A stretch of DNA of 64,000 nucleotides from Mucilaginibacter pallidiroseus (lineage in GTDB: Bacteria; Bacteroidota; Bacteroidia; Sphingobacteriales; Sphingobacteriaceae): positions 1 through 64,000 of the forward strand of contig NZ_VOEJ01000009.1 in the NCBI RefSeq assembly GCF_007846085.1, read 5' to 3'. The notes beneath the pieces are model-generated. The model was not told the origin of the DNA. It was given only the letters and a program-made list of their open reading frames with translations, and made no database searches. The translations under genes were made by a program, and so were the position numbers. How positions within the stretch are numbered: position 1 is the stretch's first letter; each line of letters begins with the position of its first letter. This document shows positions 62,277-64,000 of this stretch, piece by piece.

Positions 62277-62292
62277 GCGCAAACGTTTGATA
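62277..62292. promoter_or_regulatory. LacI-type operator upstream of the lacI-family gene
   Basis: GCGCAAACGTTTGATA contains the palindrome CAAACGTTTG (62280-62289). It lies in the divergent intergenic region between galM and the LacI-family gene, 72 bases before the latter's start. A second copy is at 63407. Confidence 0.75.
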
Positions 62293-62361
62293 AATAGGTT
62301 TCAATAGCCCTATCTTTACTATTATTACTCTTAAGATATCACTAAGCTTATTTAAATTCAA

Positions 62362-63402
62362 TTGCGTAGTAAACCAGCCACTATAAAAGACATTGCACGA
62401 AAACTCAATTTGTCAGTTTCTACAGTATCGCGCGGGTTGCATGATCACCCAAGCATAGGGCTTACAACGCGCCAAAAAATAAAGGCTACTGCCGCCGAGC
62501 TGCATTACGAGCCTAACCAAACCGCGATATTCTTGCAAAAAGGCACTACCCAAACCATTGGTGTAATTGTACCTGAACTTAGTGAAGCTTTTTTTTCGAC
62601 GGCTGTAAGCGCAATTGAAGAGATAGCCAATAAACGTAACTACACGGTTTTACTTGCACAATCGCATGATGACGAGCATTTGGAAAAGCACCTTGTAGAA
62701 AAAATGAAAAACCACCGTGTTGATGGTTTGCTCGTATCGGTAGGTAAAAACACCTCATCATACGAGCATTTTGAAAAACTGAAGCAGTACGATATCCCAT
62801 TGGTTTTCTTCGACAGGATACCCATTATGCCTAACATACATTACGTTGGCTGCAATATGGAAACAGGCACCATTGAGGCTTTAAACTATCTTTTAAAAAA
62901 AGGGCATCGAAGCATAGGGCTTATTAACGGCCCGTCTACCCTGTTAGCCAGCAGCGAAAGGAAGGAAGGCTACATAAAGGCCCTTACTAAAAATCGCTTA
63001 AAGTTTGACCCATCGCTTGTGGTATCGTGCGACCTGACGGAAGATGGGACCCAAAAAGCTTTGCAGGAGTTGCTTGCAAATAAAAGGAAACCCACGGCAG
63101 TTGTAACCTTTAATGATTATGTTGCGCTTTATGCAATTAAGTATGCACGGGAGCTGTCACTCTGCATAAATAAAGATATTGAGTTTGTAAGCTATGCCAA
63201 CCTACCGCTTGCTAACTACATGCAATACGCGCCGGTGGCATCGGTAGAACAATTTCCATTTCTGCAGGGTCATAAGGCAGCAGACATTTTACTTGATTTG
63301 CTTTCCCAGAAAATGCGCAATCAAAACCAGCAAACAGCCTATTACAAGATCATCATCGAGTCGCAATTAATAGAACGTGCCGGTACGAACGACCAAGATT
63401 AA
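62362..63402 (+). CDS. LacI-family transcriptional regulator (TTG start)
   Basis: A 346-residue regulator. The N-terminal helix-turn-helix is TIKDIARKLNLSVSTVSRGLHDHPSIG, followed by a periplasmic-binding-protein-like ligand domain (TIGVIVPELSEAFFSTAVSAIEE, DGLLVSVGKN, VVFFDRIP). The start codon is TTG at 62362: the frame has a stop at 62353 upstream and no ATG or GTG before the helix-turn-helix, and the N-terminus MRSKPATIKDIA is the normal family start. It probably senses a sugar and controls galM, the oxidoreductase and the downstream kinase through the two palindromes. Confidence 0.93.
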   Translation: MRSKPATIKDIARKLNLSVSTVSRGLHDHPSIGLTTRQKIKATAAELHYEPNQTAIFLQKGTTQTIGVIVPELSEAFFSTAVSAIEEIANKRNYTVLLAQSHDDEHLEKHLVEKMKNHRVDGLLVSVGKNTSSYEHFEKLKQYDIPLVFFDRIPIMPNIHYVGCNMETGTIEALNYLLKKGHRSIGLINGPSTLLASSERKEGYIKALTKNRLKFDPSLVVSCDLTEDGTQKALQELLANKRKPTAVVTFNDYVALYAIKYARELSLCINKDIEFVSYANLPLANYMQYAPVASVEQFPFLQGHKAADILLDLLSQKMRNQNQQTAYYKIIIESQLIERAGTNDQD

Positions 63403-63406
63403 ATTA

Positions 63407-63420
63407 CGCAAACGTTTGCG
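63407..63420. promoter_or_regulatory. LacI-type operator downstream of the lacI-family gene
   Basis: CGCAAACGTTTGCG is a perfect 14-base palindrome, five bases after the regulator's stop codon and 51 bases before the start of the phosphotransferase gene. The core CAAACGTTTG is identical to the site at 62280-62289. Confidence 0.8.
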
Positions 63421-63471
63421 CGAGGCATTGCTACACGCATTGGTTATGTTTGATATAAATAAGTACAACAA

Positions 63472-64000
63472 ATGCTGCAACCAGTTTTAAAAGCGTATGG
63501 GCTCGATGCAAAAGCATACCATATACAGGCGTTCGGCTCAGGTTTAATTAACCATACCTGGAAAGTAACAGGACCGGGCAAACCCTTTATTTTGCAACGT
63601 ATCAATACAGACGTTTTTGAAAATCCGGAAGCTATTGCAAGCAACTTACAAGCACTAGCAGCATACGTTAGAAAAAATCATCCGTCTTACCTTTTTGCTG
63701 CACCGCTACAGGCTACCAGCGGCAAATACATGGTTGTGCATGAGGGCCACTACTACCGGCTTACAAATTTTATAGAAGCATCGCACACAGTTGATTTTTT
63801 AACGCAAAGCGGGCAGGCTTATGAAGCGGCAAGGCAGTTTGGCAAGTTCACATACATCTTTAATAGGTTTGACACGACGACCCTTAAACCTACTTTGACT
63901 GATTTTCATAACCTCACACTGCGTTTACAGCAGTTTGAGCAAGCGGTTGAAAAAGCCGATAATAGCCGGATAGAACTAGCCGCAACGGAAATTGATAAAG
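63472..64000 (+). CDS. Phosphotransferase (APH/choline-kinase fold), probable N-acetylhexosamine kinase-like, partial
   Basis: An open frame from ATG 63472 runs off the right edge (176 residues seen). The N-terminus includes FGSGLINHTWKV, FILQRIN and TNFIEASHTVDF, characteristic of the aminoglycoside-phosphotransferase-fold group that contains N-acetylhexosamine 1-kinase (NahK); the catalytic HxD and DFG-like region lies beyond the window. It follows the operator palindrome and the LacI-family gene, so it is probably part of the sugar regulon. Confidence 0.85.
   Translation, partial: MLQPVLKAYGLDAKAYHIQAFGSGLINHTWKVTGPGKPFILQRINTDVFENPEAIASNLQALAAYVRKNHPSYLFAAPLQATSGKYMVVHEGHYYRLTNFIEASHTVDFLTQSGQAYEAARQFGKFTYIFNRFDTTTLKPTLTDFHNLTLRLQQFEQAVEKADNSRIELAATEIDK

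Overview
The window looks like chromosomal DNA of a Bacteroidota bacterium, most likely family Sphingobacteriaceae (Mucilaginibacter/Pedobacter-like). Evidence: Bacteroidota-type promoters (TTG, 18-20 bases, TAnnTTTG), the tmRNA tag ending NNYALAA, fused E1 alpha/beta 2-oxoacid dehydrogenase, DUF1573 protein, LytTR two-component pair, and many lipoprotein and TonB-type exported proteins. Taxonomy is inferred from these features; no search was run.

Layout. 1-101 is the 5' end of a 16S rRNA gene on the minus strand, preceded by three tandem rRNA promoters. 983-5649 holds an M1 aminopeptidase, a zinc alcohol dehydrogenase and a YghA-like short-chain dehydrogenase. 5739-16433 (minus) is a hydroxyproline/proline-family amino-acid locus: AraC regulator, a tight four-gene trans-4-hydroxyproline pathway (FAD dehydrogenase, epimerase, semialdehyde dehydrogenase, deaminase), a TonB-dependent receptor, a secreted sialidase-like protein and ornithine aminotransferase. 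Proline dehydrogenase at 25184-26368 fits the same diet. 16589-18802 is an AT-rich two-gene ATPase + DUF4435/TOPRIM cassette resembling the PARIS (AriA-AriB) phage-defence system. 19046-24650 contains a phosphatase, a TauE/SafE exporter unit with a GntR regulator, an NlpC/P60 hydrolase, an NHL-repeat lipoprotein and a HAD phosphatase.

26515-36723 is rich in aromatic biosynthesis: an S4 protein with aroB, then pheA, DAHP synthase-chorismate mutase, aroA and aroC. pheA is preceded by a complete classical attenuator not previously obvious from gene calls: promoter, a 21-codon leader peptide with eight Phe/Tyr in nine codons, and mutually exclusive antiterminator/terminator pairings. 37344-39790 has two convergent L,D-transpeptidases; 39988-45394 has a nitroreductase, a monooxygenase, the fused E1, DUF1573 and an aminotransferase; ssrA (tmRNA) is at 45540-45904.

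46216-59680 is mixed: SDR and AraC, PAP2 phosphatase, DoxX-like protein, a umuD-like/umuC/SRAP DNA-damage cassette whose UmuD homologue has lost its cleavage Cys and both catalytic residues, tRNA-Cys with a bulged acceptor stem, an S10 peptidase, two tandem paralogous membrane proteins, an epimerase-like SDR with a Crp regulator, and a LytS/LytR pair. 59723-64000 is a sugar locus: Gfo/Idh/MocA oxidoreductase, aldose 1-epimerase, a TTG-started LacI regulator flanked by two matching palindromic operators, and a sugar-kinase-like phosphotransferase cut off by the window end.
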